This document shows, in pieces, positions 56,250 through 64,000 of a stretch of DNA of 64,000 nt. The stretch's first letter is position 1; every line of letters begins with the position of its first letter. The DNA is from Nitrospira sp. (GTDB lineage: Bacteria > Nitrospirota > Nitrospiria > Nitrospirales > Nitrospiraceae): positions 12,049-76,048 of the forward strand of contig JAFEBL010000005.1 in assembly GCA_018242665.1 (NCBI GenBank), read 5' to 3'. The notes beneath the pieces are model-generated. The model made no database searches, had not been told where the DNA came from, and was given only the letters and a program-made list of their open reading frames with translations. A program made the translations under genes and the position numbers.

Positions 56250-58205
56250 TCACCTCGTTTGTGAGAAGGTTGCTGTGTCGCGCAATGTGTGATTCGTATC
56301 CGTGCGGAGGAGCTCAAGGAATTGTTCGATCGGCATGGTGCCGTGGTTGGTGCCGCTACGTCCGCGCACCGCTACCATGCCGCTTTGCACTTCCTTGTCG
56401 CCCACCACCAGCATGTAGGGAATTTTGAGCTTTTCCGCTTCTCGGATTTTGAATCCGATCTTCTCGTTTCGCAGATCCGCCTCGACTCTGAACCCGTGGC
56501 TCTTGAGGGTCGACACGATCTTGGCCGCGAACTCCTGCTGGTGGTCCGTAATCGTGAGCACCGCCGCCTGGACGGGAGCCAGCCATGTCGGGAAGGCTCC
56601 GGCAAAATGTTCGATCAGGATGCCGAAGAACCGTTCGATGGACCCCATCAGCGCCCGGTGAATCATGATCGGCTGATGGGGCTTGCCGTCTTCACCGGTA
56701 TAGGCGAGTTTGAACCGTTCGGGATTATTGAAATCGACCTGAACGGTGGAACATTGCCAGGAACGGCCGAGCACGTCTTTGATCTTGATGTCGATTTTCG
56801 GGCCATAGAACACGCCTTCGCCGGGATCTACTTGATAGGCTACGTTGCGGCTCTTCAGCGCCGCTTCCAAGGCATTTGTCGCGATGGTCCAGTTCTCATC
56901 TGATCCGACTGATTTCTCGGGCCGGGTCGAGAGGTAGATTTCAAATTCCGTAAATCCGAAGGTGCCGAGCACGAAAAAGGTGAAATCCAGCACGCGGCTG
57001 ACTTCGGCCTCGATCTGGTCGGGGCGGCAAAACAGGTGCGCGTCGTCCTGGGTGAAGCCGCGGACGCGAAGGAGGCCGTGCAGCACACCGGTTCGTTCGT
57101 ACCGGTACACGGTGCCCAATTCTCCGTAGCGGATCGGCAAATCGCGATAGCTCCGCAAGTGCGACTTGTAGATCATGATGTGGAAGGGGCAGTTCATCGG
57201 CTTGAGCTGATATTCGCTGCCCTCCAGCTTCATGCTGGCAAACATATTTTCGCGGTAGTAGTCGACGTGGCCGCTGGTTTTCCACAGGTCGAGCCGCGCA
57301 ACATGCGGTGAATAGACCAGATCGTATCCGTCCTTGATGTGCTGCTCCCGCCAAAAATTTTCGATGAGCAAACGAATCAGCGAGCCTTTGGGATGCCAGA
57401 GGACCAAGCCAGGACCGATCTCGTCTTGAATGGTGATCAGGTCGAGTTCCTTGCCGAGCTTTCGATGGTCGCGGCGTTTGATTTCTTCAAGTTTCGCGAG
57501 ATGCGCATCGAGTTCCTTTTTCGTGGGAAAAGAGGTCCCATAGATGCGCTGCAACATAGGGTTGCGTTCGTCCCCCCGCCAATAGGCTCCTCCGGTGGAG
57601 AGGAGTTTGAAGGCGCCGACATGGCTGGTGGTCGGGAGGTGCGGGCCTCGGCAGAGATCGACGAAATCACCCTGCCGATAGAGCGAGATCGGGGCACCGT
57701 CATCGAAGCTGTTGATCAGCTCGACCTTGTATTGTTCGCCGCGATCCTGAAAGAACTTGATGGCGTCCGGCTTCGACAATTCGCTACGACTGACGGCCAA
57801 GCCTCGCTTGGTGATCTCCACGGCACGGGCTTCAATCTTTTCCAAATCTTCAGGCGTGAAGGGCCGGTCGAACGCGAAGTCGTAATAAAAACTGTCCTCG
57901 AGTGCCGGGCCGATCGTCAGTTGCGCCGTTGGAAACACTTCCTTGACGGCCTGTGCCATGATGTGGGTGCTGCTATGGCGATAGACTTCTCGTCCCTCCG
58001 GCGACTCGAACGTCAGGGGTTCAACGGTGGCGTCTTGCTCTAACGGAAAAAACAAATCGACCGGCGTGCCATTAACCTTGGCCGCCAGGATTTTCTGGTC
58101 GAGGCGTTTTCCCTCCGGTGCGAGCGCCTCGCGGACAGGACATCCTGCTGGTACGTGTTTTCGAGTTCCGTCAGGAAGGGTAATCTGAATGAACTGTGAG
58201 GCCAC
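56250..58205 (-). CDS. thrS: Threonyl-tRNA synthetase
   Basis: A 651-aa class II synthetase. TGS domain (FIQITLPDGTRKHV, about 5-65), editing domain with HSSTHIMAQAV and the GPHLPTTSHVGAFKL block, catalytic core with MNCPFHIMIY (zinc Cys) and RYGELGTVYRYERTG, and a C-terminal anticodon domain. I chose GTG 58205; a frame from GTG 58271 would add 22 unconserved residues. Its stop is inside the infC ribosome site, coupling the two. It follows tRNA-Val by 90 bp on the same strand. Confidence 0.94.
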   Translation of the reverse strand: MASQFIQITLPDGTRKHVPAGCPVREALAPEGKRLDQKILAAKVNGTPVDLFFPLEQDATVEPLTFESPEGREVYRHSSTHIMAQAVKEVFPTAQLTIGPALEDSFYYDFAFDRPFTPEDLEKIEARAVEITKRGLAVSRSELSKPDAIKFFQDRGEQYKVELINSFDDGAPISLYRQGDFVDLCRGPHLPTTSHVGAFKLLSTGGAYWRGDERNPMLQRIYGTSFPTKKELDAHLAKLEEIKRRDHRKLGKELDLITIQDEIGPGLVLWHPKGSLIRLLIENFWREQHIKDGYDLVYSPHVARLDLWKTSGHVDYYRENMFASMKLEGSEYQLKPMNCPFHIMIYKSHLRSYRDLPIRYGELGTVYRYERTGVLHGLLRVRGFTQDDAHLFCRPDQIEAEVSRVLDFTFFVLGTFGFTEFEIYLSTRPEKSVGSDENWTIATNALEAALKSRNVAYQVDPGEGVFYGPKIDIKIKDVLGRSWQCSTVQVDFNNPERFKLAYTGEDGKPHQPIMIHRALMGSIERFFGILIEHFAGAFPTWLAPVQAAVLTITDHQQEFAAKIVSTLKSHGFRVEADLRNEKIGFKIREAEKLKIPYMLVVGDKEVQSGMVAVRGRSGTNHGTMPIEQFLELLRTDTNHTLRDTATFSQTR

Positions 58206-58295
58206 TCCGGTCAATCCCGCCAAAAAAATACAACATCGTGCCGACCGCCCTGCTCCCGGCAGTCGGATCACGCGTGCAAGGCACCAACAATAAAA

Positions 58296-58370
58296 TGGTA
58301 GGCGCGGACGGTCTTGAACCGTCGACCTCTACCGTGTCAAGGTAGCGCTCTCCCCCTGAGCTACGCGCCT
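58296..58370 (-). tRNA. tRNA-Val (GAC anticodon)
   Basis: A 75-nt cloverleaf including an encoded CCA. Acceptor AGGCGCG pairs with CGCGCCT; anticodon stem CTACC/GGTAG encloses loop TTGACAC (anticodon GAC). It lies upstream of thrS and could be co-transcribed with it. Confidence 0.95.
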
Positions 58371-58384
58371 ATCGAACGGCGATG

Positions 58385-58411
58385 CTAATACAGCCTTGCC
58401 AAAGGTGTCAA
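58385..58411 (-). promoter_or_regulatory. Promoter of tRNA-Val
   Basis: On the minus strand TTGACA (58406-58411), a short 15-bp spacer and TATTAG (58385-58390), 14 bp before the tRNA 5' end. The -35 is perfect, the spacer is short. Confidence 0.45.
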
Positions 58412-58504
58412 GGAAACGCATGGGCAAAACAGGCTTTTCTCCGCGAAGTCCACACGGAGTTGCCGCCGTTTCTCGCGCGTCTTCCCGTCCATGCCGGCGG
58501 CTGA

Positions 58505-58777
58505 CTACTTGACCGCTGCTTTAAGCTCCTTGCCTGCCGAGAACTTTGGAATGCGGGCGGCGGGGATTTTGAGCGCTTCGCCTGTCCGAGGGTTGCGGCC
58601 CATCCTGGCCTTTCGCTTCGAGATAGTAAAGGTCCCGAAATTCACCAGCGTGACGCGTTTGCCCTTCTTGAGCGACGTCGTGACGGCGCCCGTAAAGGCT
58701 TCAAGCGCCACCGTGGCGGCGACTTTGGTGATTCCCGCGCTGCTGGCCATCTTGGCAATCAACTCTTCTTTGGTCAT
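58505..58777 (-). CDS. hup: HU-family DNA-binding protein
   Basis: A 90-aa histone-like protein: MTKEELIAKMASSAGITK, GKRVTLVNFGTFTISKR and the DNA-inserting arm RMGRNPRTGEALKIPAAR. The arm reads NPRTG, an HU/IHF signature. HU is favoured over IHF by overall length and arm sequence. It is monocistronic, between tRNA-Val and a Fis-type gene. Confidence 0.94.
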   Translation of the reverse strand: MTKEELIAKMASSAGITKVAATVALEAFTGAVTTSLKKGKRVTLVNFGTFTISKRKARMGRNPRTGEALKIPAARIPKFSAGKELKAAVK

Positions 58778-58877
58778 GGCATGCCTCCGTGCGTGGTTGG
58801 CGACCTGTGTGGATATGAGAAACGGGCTGACGGGTTTGGATTCCGCGTGAGGTGCTGAGAGCTGCGCCGGTACGAAC

Positions 58878-59462
58878 CTAACTTGCTCTGGCGCGTTTAA
58901 CCGGAATATCCAGATCGAGAATTTTCTTTCTCAGGGTGTTGCGGTTCAGCCCGAGTAATTCTGCCGCTTGGATCTGGTTGCCCTTGGTTTCCCGTAATGT
59001 CAGGAGTATCAGCGGTCGCTCAACTGCGGCGATCAGTATCGGATGGAGATTTTTCCCCGAGCCGTTTCGCATGCCTTTGACGAAATCTCCGACTTTGTGT
59101 TCCAGGTAGGTGTCCAAGCACAAGGTTTGGCCCTTTCCATTGGACACAGGAGCCTCCGCCTTTGGGGTCTTGGCGGCTTGCAGGAACGACGCGGTGTGCT
59201 TCAGCACGGTTCGAGATCCGACAATCAGCAGCGTATGTGTCAGATCGATGCCCGCCAGGAGCTTGGTCACGTCCGGCGCAGTGGTCGTCTTGGATTCGAC
59301 GATCACGGCGTCATACCCCCGCTTCGCGAAGTCTTTCGGCAGCGTCAACCCATCTCGGCCGAGCGTGATTGACGGCTCGCCGAACAGGTCTTTGTAGTGT
59401 GCCTGGACCTCGCTGTCCGCACTAAAAAGCAGAATATTGAATGTTGATGAACGCAGCGTCAT
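58878..59462 (-). CDS. Fis-type regulator with degenerate receiver-like N terminus
   Basis: A 194-aa protein. The N-terminal 110 residues have alternating strands as in receiver domains (FNILLFSADSEVQ, YDAVIVESKTTT, LLIVGSRTVLK), but the phosphoacceptor Asp position reads Glu or Ser (VIVES), so it is unlikely to be phosphorylated. The C-terminal 50 residues form a Fis HTH: LIAAVERPLILLTLRETKGN, then AAELLGLNRNTLRKKI. There is no AAA+ domain. It may be a nucleoid or sigma-54-independent regulator. ATG 59462 starts the first strand. Confidence 0.75.
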   Translation of the reverse strand: MTLRSSTFNILLFSADSEVQAHYKDLFGEPSITLGRDGLTLPKDFAKRGYDAVIVESKTTTAPDVTKLLAGIDLTHTLLIVGSRTVLKHTASFLQAAKTPKAEAPVSNGKGQTLCLDTYLEHKVGDFVKGMRNGSGKNLHPILIAAVERPLILLTLRETKGNQIQAAELLGLNRNTLRKKILDLDIPVKRARAS

Positions 59463-59734
59463 GAAAGGTACCGAGGAAGAAGAGGGCGGGATTATTGCGC
59501 AGGCCCCAGATGATGTCAATCACGAAAAATGCGTCGAAATCACACAGTGGACGGATGGTATGTTGCCCCGATCAAGCCCGGCGAATCCGCACCCTCCCTG
59601 TCCCAGGAAAGAGGCGCTGCCATCGCGCGGACAGCATCCATCGGAAGCCCAACGCCATTGCCGGACAGGCAGCGTGGATGAGGGGTATCGAACAATAGAC
59701 TTTGTCGAGAGAGTTTGATGCCGCACAGCTCGGC
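59463..59734. other. Gene-free interval upstream of the sulfur operon
   Basis: About 270 bp between the divergent Fis-type and Rrf2 genes. Several short open frames have no conserved features. I see nothing else before the promoter at 59735. Confidence 0.4.
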
Positions 59735-59764
59735 TTGACATGACCAACAGGGGGCGAGTATAGA
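59735..59764 (+). promoter_or_regulatory. Promoter of the Rrf2/sulfite reductase operon
   Basis: TTGACA (59735-59740), an 18-bp spacer, TATAGA (59759-59764), then about 31 bp to the Rrf2 start. A good sigma-70 match. An Rrf2 operator is expected to overlap it, but none is clear. Confidence 0.7.
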
Positions 59765-59795
59765 TATGCATGAATCCCCATCGGAATAGTCGCAA

Positions 59796-60248
59796 ATGAA
59801 AGTGAGCCTTCGAGCTACGTACGGGATTATTGCCGCTGTAGACCTTGCATTACACGACGGTGAACAGCCTGTGTGTGCGAAGTCCATCGCCAAGCGCCAG
59901 GCGATTCCGGCCCGGTTTCTCGAACAAGTGCTGCACGCGATGAAAAAAGCTGGAGTGGTGACGAGTCAACGCGGGGCGCAGGGGGGATATGTATTGAGCC
60001 GCAAGCCGTCGGATCTATCGGTCGCGGACATCCTTGATGCCCTGGAAGGTCCCCTGCTTGCCGGAAACGGCGAGGCCGGTCCCAAGAGCGCCACGTCGCG
60101 AGCCGCGAAGCAAGAGGCGTTGCTCGCCCACATTTGGGACCGTGTGAAGCGGGCGGAATTGAGTGTCCTATCGGAAGTGACCGTCGAAGAATTGGCGAAG
60201 CGCCAACGAACCCTCGAGGCTCAACACACATTAATGTACCACATCTGA
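59796..60248 (+). CDS. Rrf2-family transcription regulator
   Basis: A 150-aa winged-helix regulator (IscR/CymR family). MKVSLRATYGIIAAVDLALH, SIAKRQAIPARFLEQVL and GAQGGYVLSRKPSDLSVADI match the family. The three Cys that hold the Fe-S cluster in IscR are not present (only one Cys, in VCAKS), so it is more like CymR, which senses cysteine supply through partners. Position just before sulfite reductase and cysH supports control of sulfur assimilation, perhaps with self-control. Confidence 0.9.
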   Translation: MKVSLRATYGIIAAVDLALHDGEQPVCAKSIAKRQAIPARFLEQVLHAMKKAGVVTSQRGAQGGYVLSRKPSDLSVADILDALEGPLLAGNGEAGPKSATSRAAKQEALLAHIWDRVKRAELSVLSEVTVEELAKRQRTLEAQHTLMYHI

Positions 60249-60289
60249 ATCATGCCGAGAACCACGACAGTTCAACAGACGAGGTCCAT

Positions 60290-62776
60290 ATGATCAGTTC
60301 ACATACAGCGGCCCTCCGCCCGGCCGTCAAAACCGAGCCTATTCCTCCCCACATTGCGGAGGAGATCGAGACATTCGAAGCGGAAGCCCATCGCGTTCTG
60401 GCCGGGGATCTCTCAACCGACATCTTCAAGCCCTTTCGGCTGCAATATGGCATTTATGGTCAGCGTCAGCCGGGCGTGCAGATGGTCCGCATCAAGATTC
60501 CATTCGGTGGCCTGACGGCCAATCAGGTACGGCGGGTGGCCGAATTGGCCGACCAGTTCGCCACCGGTGTGGGGCATGTGACGACGCGCCAGGACATCCA
60601 GCTGCATTTCGTGGAGCTGAAGCATGTTCCGGAGATGATGCGGTTGTTGGCCGCGGTCGGGCTGACAACGCGTGAGGCATGTGCCAACACGGTCCGCAAT
60701 GTCACTGCCTGCCACCTGGCGGGTGTCTGTCAGGGCGAGGTGTTCGATGTGACGCCTTATGCCAAGACGGTGGCCTACCATCTCTTGCGCAATCCACTGA
60801 ACCAGAGTCTTCCGCGGAAATTCAAGATTGCGCTCTCCGGTTGCCGCCAGGATTGCGCCCTTACTCCCATTCACGATATTGGGCTGCTGGCAGCCAAGCG
60901 GGCTGACGGGACCATCGGGTTTCGAATGGTCGCAGGTGGCGGACTGGGCTCGACGCCGAGGATGGCGCAGGTGCTGAGAGAATTTACGCCCATGGAGGAA
61001 TTGCTGCCGAGTATCGAGGCCGTCATCAAGGTGTTCGACACGCTTGGTAACCGGAAGAATCGCAACAAGGCCCGGATGAAGTTCGTCATCGAAAAGCTTG
61101 GCTTTGACGAGTTTAAACGCCGGTGGGAAGGGGCCTATGCGGCCATGGGCTACGCCGTGCCGACCCATGAACCGATCAAACTGCTGGAGTATGCCGATAC
61201 GCCGCCGTTGATCATGCCGACGAAAGCGACGAGCAGCACCAACGGAAACGGGAATGGGCATGGGCCGGTGGCCGGCTCGCTGAATGGACAAGAAACTGCG
61301 TTCCAGGCCTGGAAGCGCACCAACGTGGTGCCGCAACGTCAGGCCGGATTCGCGACCGCAGCCATTAAGCTTCCCATGGGCGATCTCATGGGCGACCAGA
61401 TGTGGGTGGTGGCTGATTTGGCCGAGCGGTATTCCAATGGTAACATCCGCACCACCATCAATCAAAACATGGTGATTCGCTGGATTCCGGAAACCCGCCT
61501 GGAAGAATTTCATGGCGAGCTCGTGGCGCATAGCCTCGGCGATCCCGGTGCCGAATTGGTCGAAGACATCATCGCTTGCCCCGGAACCGACACCTGCGGC
61601 TTGGGCATCACGTCATCCAAGGGGATGGCCCGCGCTCTCGCCGAAGTCTTTCCCGCCGGTCAGGTGCCTGAAGATCTACGGGATGTGAGCGTCAAGATCA
61701 GCGGCTGTCACAATTCGTGTGCCCAGCATCACATCGCCACCATCGGGTTGCACGGTGTCGGCAAACGTCTGGGAGACCATACGGCGCCCCACTACGAACT
61801 GCACCTCGGCGGCCATGTGGATGGCACGCCGAAAATCGGGCAATTGGCCGTCAAGTTGCCGGCGAAGAGTGTCCCGGCTGCTGTTCGTCATTTGGTGGAT
61901 GTCTACCGTCGCGATCGCGCGACGGGCGAGAGTCTGCAATCGTTTATCGGCCGGGTGGGGAAACATGTCCTCAAGGACGAACTGATTCCCTACACGTTTG
62001 TGCCGCCGTATGAGCAGGATTCCACCTATTACTACGATTGGGAAGGTGAAGCAGAATTTGTCTTAGAGGATCTGGGCCCCGGCGAGTGCGCGGGTGGTGC
62101 GTTGGAAATGATCGATGACCGGATGTTGGAGGCGGACCAGGAACTCTATCAAGCGAAGTTGTTGGTCGAAAAACATCAATATGCCTTGTCGGTCAATAAA
62201 TCGTACCGAGCGGTGCTGGCTGCGGCCAAAGGGTTGTTGGTGACCGAGGGATTGGATCCGGCCACCGATGCGGACACGTTTCAGGAGTTCGATCAGCGCC
62301 TGGCGAGTAAGGGCATTGTGCCGGCCACATATGCCAATCTTGGCGCGCAGGTCGGTGATCTGGGATCGAAGGATGCGACTGCAGCGGAGGCCACGGAAAA
62401 AATGGCTTTTGCTAAGCGGTTTCTCGCAGTCTGTCGGGCGGCGACGGAACAAATGGGAAAGGATCTCAAATTGTCTCAAGTCAAAGAAGAAGTAGTGCCG
62501 ACTCCGCCGCCGACCGTAGCGCCGGCCGCGCCGGTGTCCACGGCGCCGGTGTACGATTTGCGTGGCGTGGCTTGCCCCATGAACTATGTGAAGACCAAGC
62601 TGAAGCTTGAGATGATGGACAACGGCGAGCAGCTCGAAGTGTGGCTCGATGCGGGAGAGCCGATTCGCAATGTGCCCACGAGTTTGCGGAACGACGGCCA
62701 CAAGATTCTCCACGAAGGGCCCCTGGAGCCCGAGGCGAAACATTTCAAAGTGCTGGTGGAAAAGGTCGAAGGGTAA
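60290..62776 (+). CDS. Siroheme sulfite/nitrite reductase fused to a TusA-like domain
   Basis: An 828-aa fusion. GAGGT 4 nt before ATG 60290 sets the start. Two ferredoxin-like/siroheme halves are present. Half 1 (about 40-300) has TTRQDIQLHF and Cys141/147/185/189 (CHLAGVC and GCRQDC). Half 2 (about 335-570) has Cys430/436/473/477 (CPGTDTC and GCHNSC). The Cx5C...Cx3C set that binds 4Fe-4S and siroheme is thus complete in both halves; in usual assimilatory Sir or Nir it is in the second only. A helical segment (about 605-725) and a TusA/SirA-like domain (about 754-828) with Cys762 in ACPMN follow. It reduces sulfite (most likely, given cysH) or nitrite. The TusA Cys may carry the product sulfur. 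Confidence 0.88.
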   Translation: MISSHTAALRPAVKTEPIPPHIAEEIETFEAEAHRVLAGDLSTDIFKPFRLQYGIYGQRQPGVQMVRIKIPFGGLTANQVRRVAELADQFATGVGHVTTRQDIQLHFVELKHVPEMMRLLAAVGLTTREACANTVRNVTACHLAGVCQGEVFDVTPYAKTVAYHLLRNPLNQSLPRKFKIALSGCRQDCALTPIHDIGLLAAKRADGTIGFRMVAGGGLGSTPRMAQVLREFTPMEELLPSIEAVIKVFDTLGNRKNRNKARMKFVIEKLGFDEFKRRWEGAYAAMGYAVPTHEPIKLLEYADTPPLIMPTKATSSTNGNGNGHGPVAGSLNGQETAFQAWKRTNVVPQRQAGFATAAIKLPMGDLMGDQMWVVADLAERYSNGNIRTTINQNMVIRWIPETRLEEFHGELVAHSLGDPGAELVEDIIACPGTDTCGLGITSSKGMARALAEVFPAGQVPEDLRDVSVKISGCHNSCAQHHIATIGLHGVGKRLGDHTAPHYELHLGGHVDGTPKIGQLAVKLPAKSVPAAVRHLVDVYRRDRATGESLQSFIGRVGKHVLKDELIPYTFVPPYEQDSTYYYDWEGEAEFVLEDLGPGECAGGALEMIDDRMLEADQELYQAKLLVEKHQYALSVNKSYRAVLAAAKGLLVTEGLDPATDADTFQEFDQRLASKGIVPATYANLGAQVGDLGSKDATAAEATEKMAFAKRFLAVCRAATEQMGKDLKLSQVKEEVVPTPPPTVAPAAPVSTAPVYDLRGVACPMNYVKTKLKLEMMDNGEQLEVWLDAGEPIRNVPTSLRNDGHKILHEGPLEPEAKHFKVLVEKVEG

Positions 62777-62784
62777 GGACCATC

Positions 62785-63516
62785 GTGGCGGAATTGACGG
62801 GCAATCAACAGGCACTCGATCGTCCTACGGATGACGAGCTGAAATCGCTGAGCGATTCGTTCGAGACCATGCAGCCGTGGGAGGTGCTGGCGTACGCGCT
62901 GAAGGCCCACCGGCACCGGATCGTCCTGGCCTGTAGTTTCGGAGCAGAGGATGTCGCGCTCGTAGATATGGTGCATCGCATCGATCCCGAGACACCGCTG
63001 TTTTACCTGGATACCGACTTTTTGTTTCCTGAAACACTCGAGGTGCGCGACCGTATTATTGCGCGGTATGGGTTGAAGCCAGCCCAAGTTATTCAGGTGA
63101 AGCCGCTGCTGACGCCGGAGCAGCAGGCCGCTGAGCATGGCGAGGCCCTATGGGCGAGCAAGCCCGACCAATGTTGCGAGATCAGGAAGATCGAACCGCT
63201 GACCCGCGTTCTGGCGCACTATCGCGCCTGGATTACTGGAATCAGGAGAGATCAGGCCCCGACGCGGGCCAATGCCGGATTGGTTGAGTGGGATAAGAAG
63301 TTCCAGTTGATCAAGTTCAATCCGCTGGCTCGCTGGACGAGTGAGCAAGTGTGGATGTATCTCCAGCTCCATGAAGTTCCGTACAACACGCTCCACGACC
63401 GCAACTACCCCAGCATCGGTTGCACGCATTGCACTGCGCCTGTCCTGCCGGGTGACGACCCGCGCTCCGGCCGGTGGAAGAATTTCGGCAAGACCGAGTG
63501 CGGACTGCATAAATAA
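62785..63516 (+). CDS. cysH: Assimilatory adenylyl-sulfate (APS) reductase, CysH
   Basis: A 243-aa reductase forming sulfite from APS. The nucleotide site is VLACSFGAEDVAL. The 4Fe-4S cysteines of the APS-type enzyme are present: Cys130-131 (CC) and Cys213/216 (CTHC). The C-terminal KTECGLHK carries catalytic Cys239. PAPS-specific CysH lacks the four cluster Cys, so APS is the expected substrate. The start is GTG 62785 with AAGGA upstream. It lies 8 bp after the sulfite reductase, so the two successive steps are coupled. Confidence 0.93.
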   Translation: MAELTGNQQALDRPTDDELKSLSDSFETMQPWEVLAYALKAHRHRIVLACSFGAEDVALVDMVHRIDPETPLFYLDTDFLFPETLEVRDRIIARYGLKPAQVIQVKPLLTPEQQAAEHGEALWASKPDQCCEIRKIEPLTRVLAHYRAWITGIRRDQAPTRANAGLVEWDKKFQLIKFNPLARWTSEQVWMYLQLHEVPYNTLHDRNYPSIGCTHCTAPVLPGDDPRSGRWKNFGKTECGLHK

Positions 63517-63568
63517 CATCAGCGAACATCTATCGTCACCCTGACATCGAGAAGGTTACCAACGATCC

Positions 63569-64000
63569 ATGCAACATCTGCTTGCCAAAGTCGCGAAGGG
63601 CCAAAAGACCTCCAAAGATCTCACCTGGGAAGAAGCCAAGCAGGCCATGCGTCTGATGATTGAAGGGACGGCCACGCCGGCACAGATCGGCGCGTTCCTC
63701 ACGGCCATGCGTTTCAAGTCGGAATCGGTCACAGAGCTGGCGGCGTTTACCGCCACCGCGCGGCAATACGTACCGCCTGTGCCAGTACGGGCCGGGCTCG
63801 GCGTCGTCGATGTGCCGGTCTATGCGGGGAAGCGTGATACCTTCCACGCCATCGTGCCTGCCGCGATTGTGGCGGCCGCAGCCGGTGCGGTGTTGTTGCT
63901 GCATGGCGTGGATGGTCCTCCCGACCGGCAGGGTGTGTCGTCCGTACTGAAGCCGCTGGGGATTCCGGTAGATCTCACCGCCAAACTGGTTGGACCGGAA
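63569..64000 (+). CDS. TrpD2/YbiB-like phosphoribosyltransferase-fold protein (partial)
   Basis: The first 144 codons of a gene that runs off the right edge. Opening MQHLLAKVAKGQKTSKDLTW, then GTATPAQIGAFLTAMRFKSE is the usual N-terminal helical domain of anthranilate phosphoribosyltransferase relatives. In place of TrpD's GTGGD phosphate loop it reads VDVPVYAGKRDTFHAIVPA with VLLLHG, as in the TrpD2/YbiB class, which binds nucleic acid. Position 53 bp after cysH places it at the end of the sulfur operon. Confidence 0.7.
   Translation, partial: MQHLLAKVAKGQKTSKDLTWEEAKQAMRLMIEGTATPAQIGAFLTAMRFKSESVTELAAFTATARQYVPPVPVRAGLGVVDVPVYAGKRDTFHAIVPAAIVAAAAGAVLLLHGVDGPPDRQGVSSVLKPLGIPVDLTAKLVGPE

Noticed and set aside
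58271-58273. Upstream GTG start for thrS
   Set aside because: Adds 22 residues before the TGS domain and lies close to the tRNA-Val 3' end; GTG 58205 gives the normal length.

Overview
The window reads as a bacterial chromosome segment, moderately GC-rich and densely coded, with no plasmid or phage backbone. The gene set (archaeal/eukaryotic-type PheRS, an F1-only ATP synthase operon, paired bactofilins, a siroheme sulfite reductase fused to a TusA domain, split parABS and rpmH clusters) fits a Nitrospirota (Nitrospira-like) genome. That assignment is inference from gene content and protein style, not from a marker phylogeny.

Layout. 0-4.4 kb: a tesA-like esterase divergent from a ybbA/ybbP-type ABC exporter. 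4.4-11.5 kb (minus): sugar-phosphate operon pgi-pgl-glk-rpiA followed by an M1 aminopeptidase. 11.6-12.8 kb: a lipoprotein with an L,D-transpeptidase fold whose catalytic Cys is Ser. 13.2-24 kb (plus): an origin-proximal housekeeping block, rpmH-rnpA-yidD-yidC-mnmE-mnmG-rsmG-parA-parB, with a perfect consensus promoter before rpmH and two perfect parS palindromes flanking rsmG, then two bactofilins and mnmA. 24-29.2 kb: atpH-A-G-D-C (F1 only). 29.2-33.5 kb: an unknown lipoprotein, two RluA/RluD-type pseudouridine synthases and a PilZ gene, with DnaA-box-like repeats between them. 33.6-43.6 kb: accessory genes, including a 59-aa zinc ribbon, a GNAT acetyltransferase, the znuABC zinc importer, anmK, a DUF2726 protein, a TPR protein, a beta-helix protein, a REC-GGDEF cyclase, a lytic transglycosylase with a possible sigma-54 promoter, and a MEDS sensory protein.

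43.86-48.46 kb is a small genomic island. A 43-bp direct repeat of the 3' half of the initiator tRNA gene marks its left end, and the intact tRNA-fMet marks its right end. It carries a membrane histidine kinase and NarL-type regulator, a secreted DsrE-like protein, a TlpA-like thioredoxin, a frameshifted helix-hairpin-helix gene and a small lipoprotein. No integrase is present.

48.6-58.4 kb holds translation genes: fmt (beside tRNA-fMet), rsmB, rpe, pheS and pheT on plus, converging on rplT, rpmI, infC (apparent AUC start), thrS and tRNA-Val on minus. 58.5-64 kb: HU, a Fis-type regulator, then a sulfur-assimilation operon with its own promoter: an Rrf2 regulator, the fused sulfite reductase, cysH (APS-reductase type) and a truncated TrpD2/YbiB-like gene.

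Most promising items: the sulfite reductase with a complete Fe-S/siroheme cysteine set in both halves plus a TusA tail; the archaeal-type PheRS; the Cys-less L,D-transpeptidase-like lipoprotein; the integrase-less tRNA-fMet island with a kinase/DsrE/TlpA module; and the parS site that supplies the rsmG start codon.
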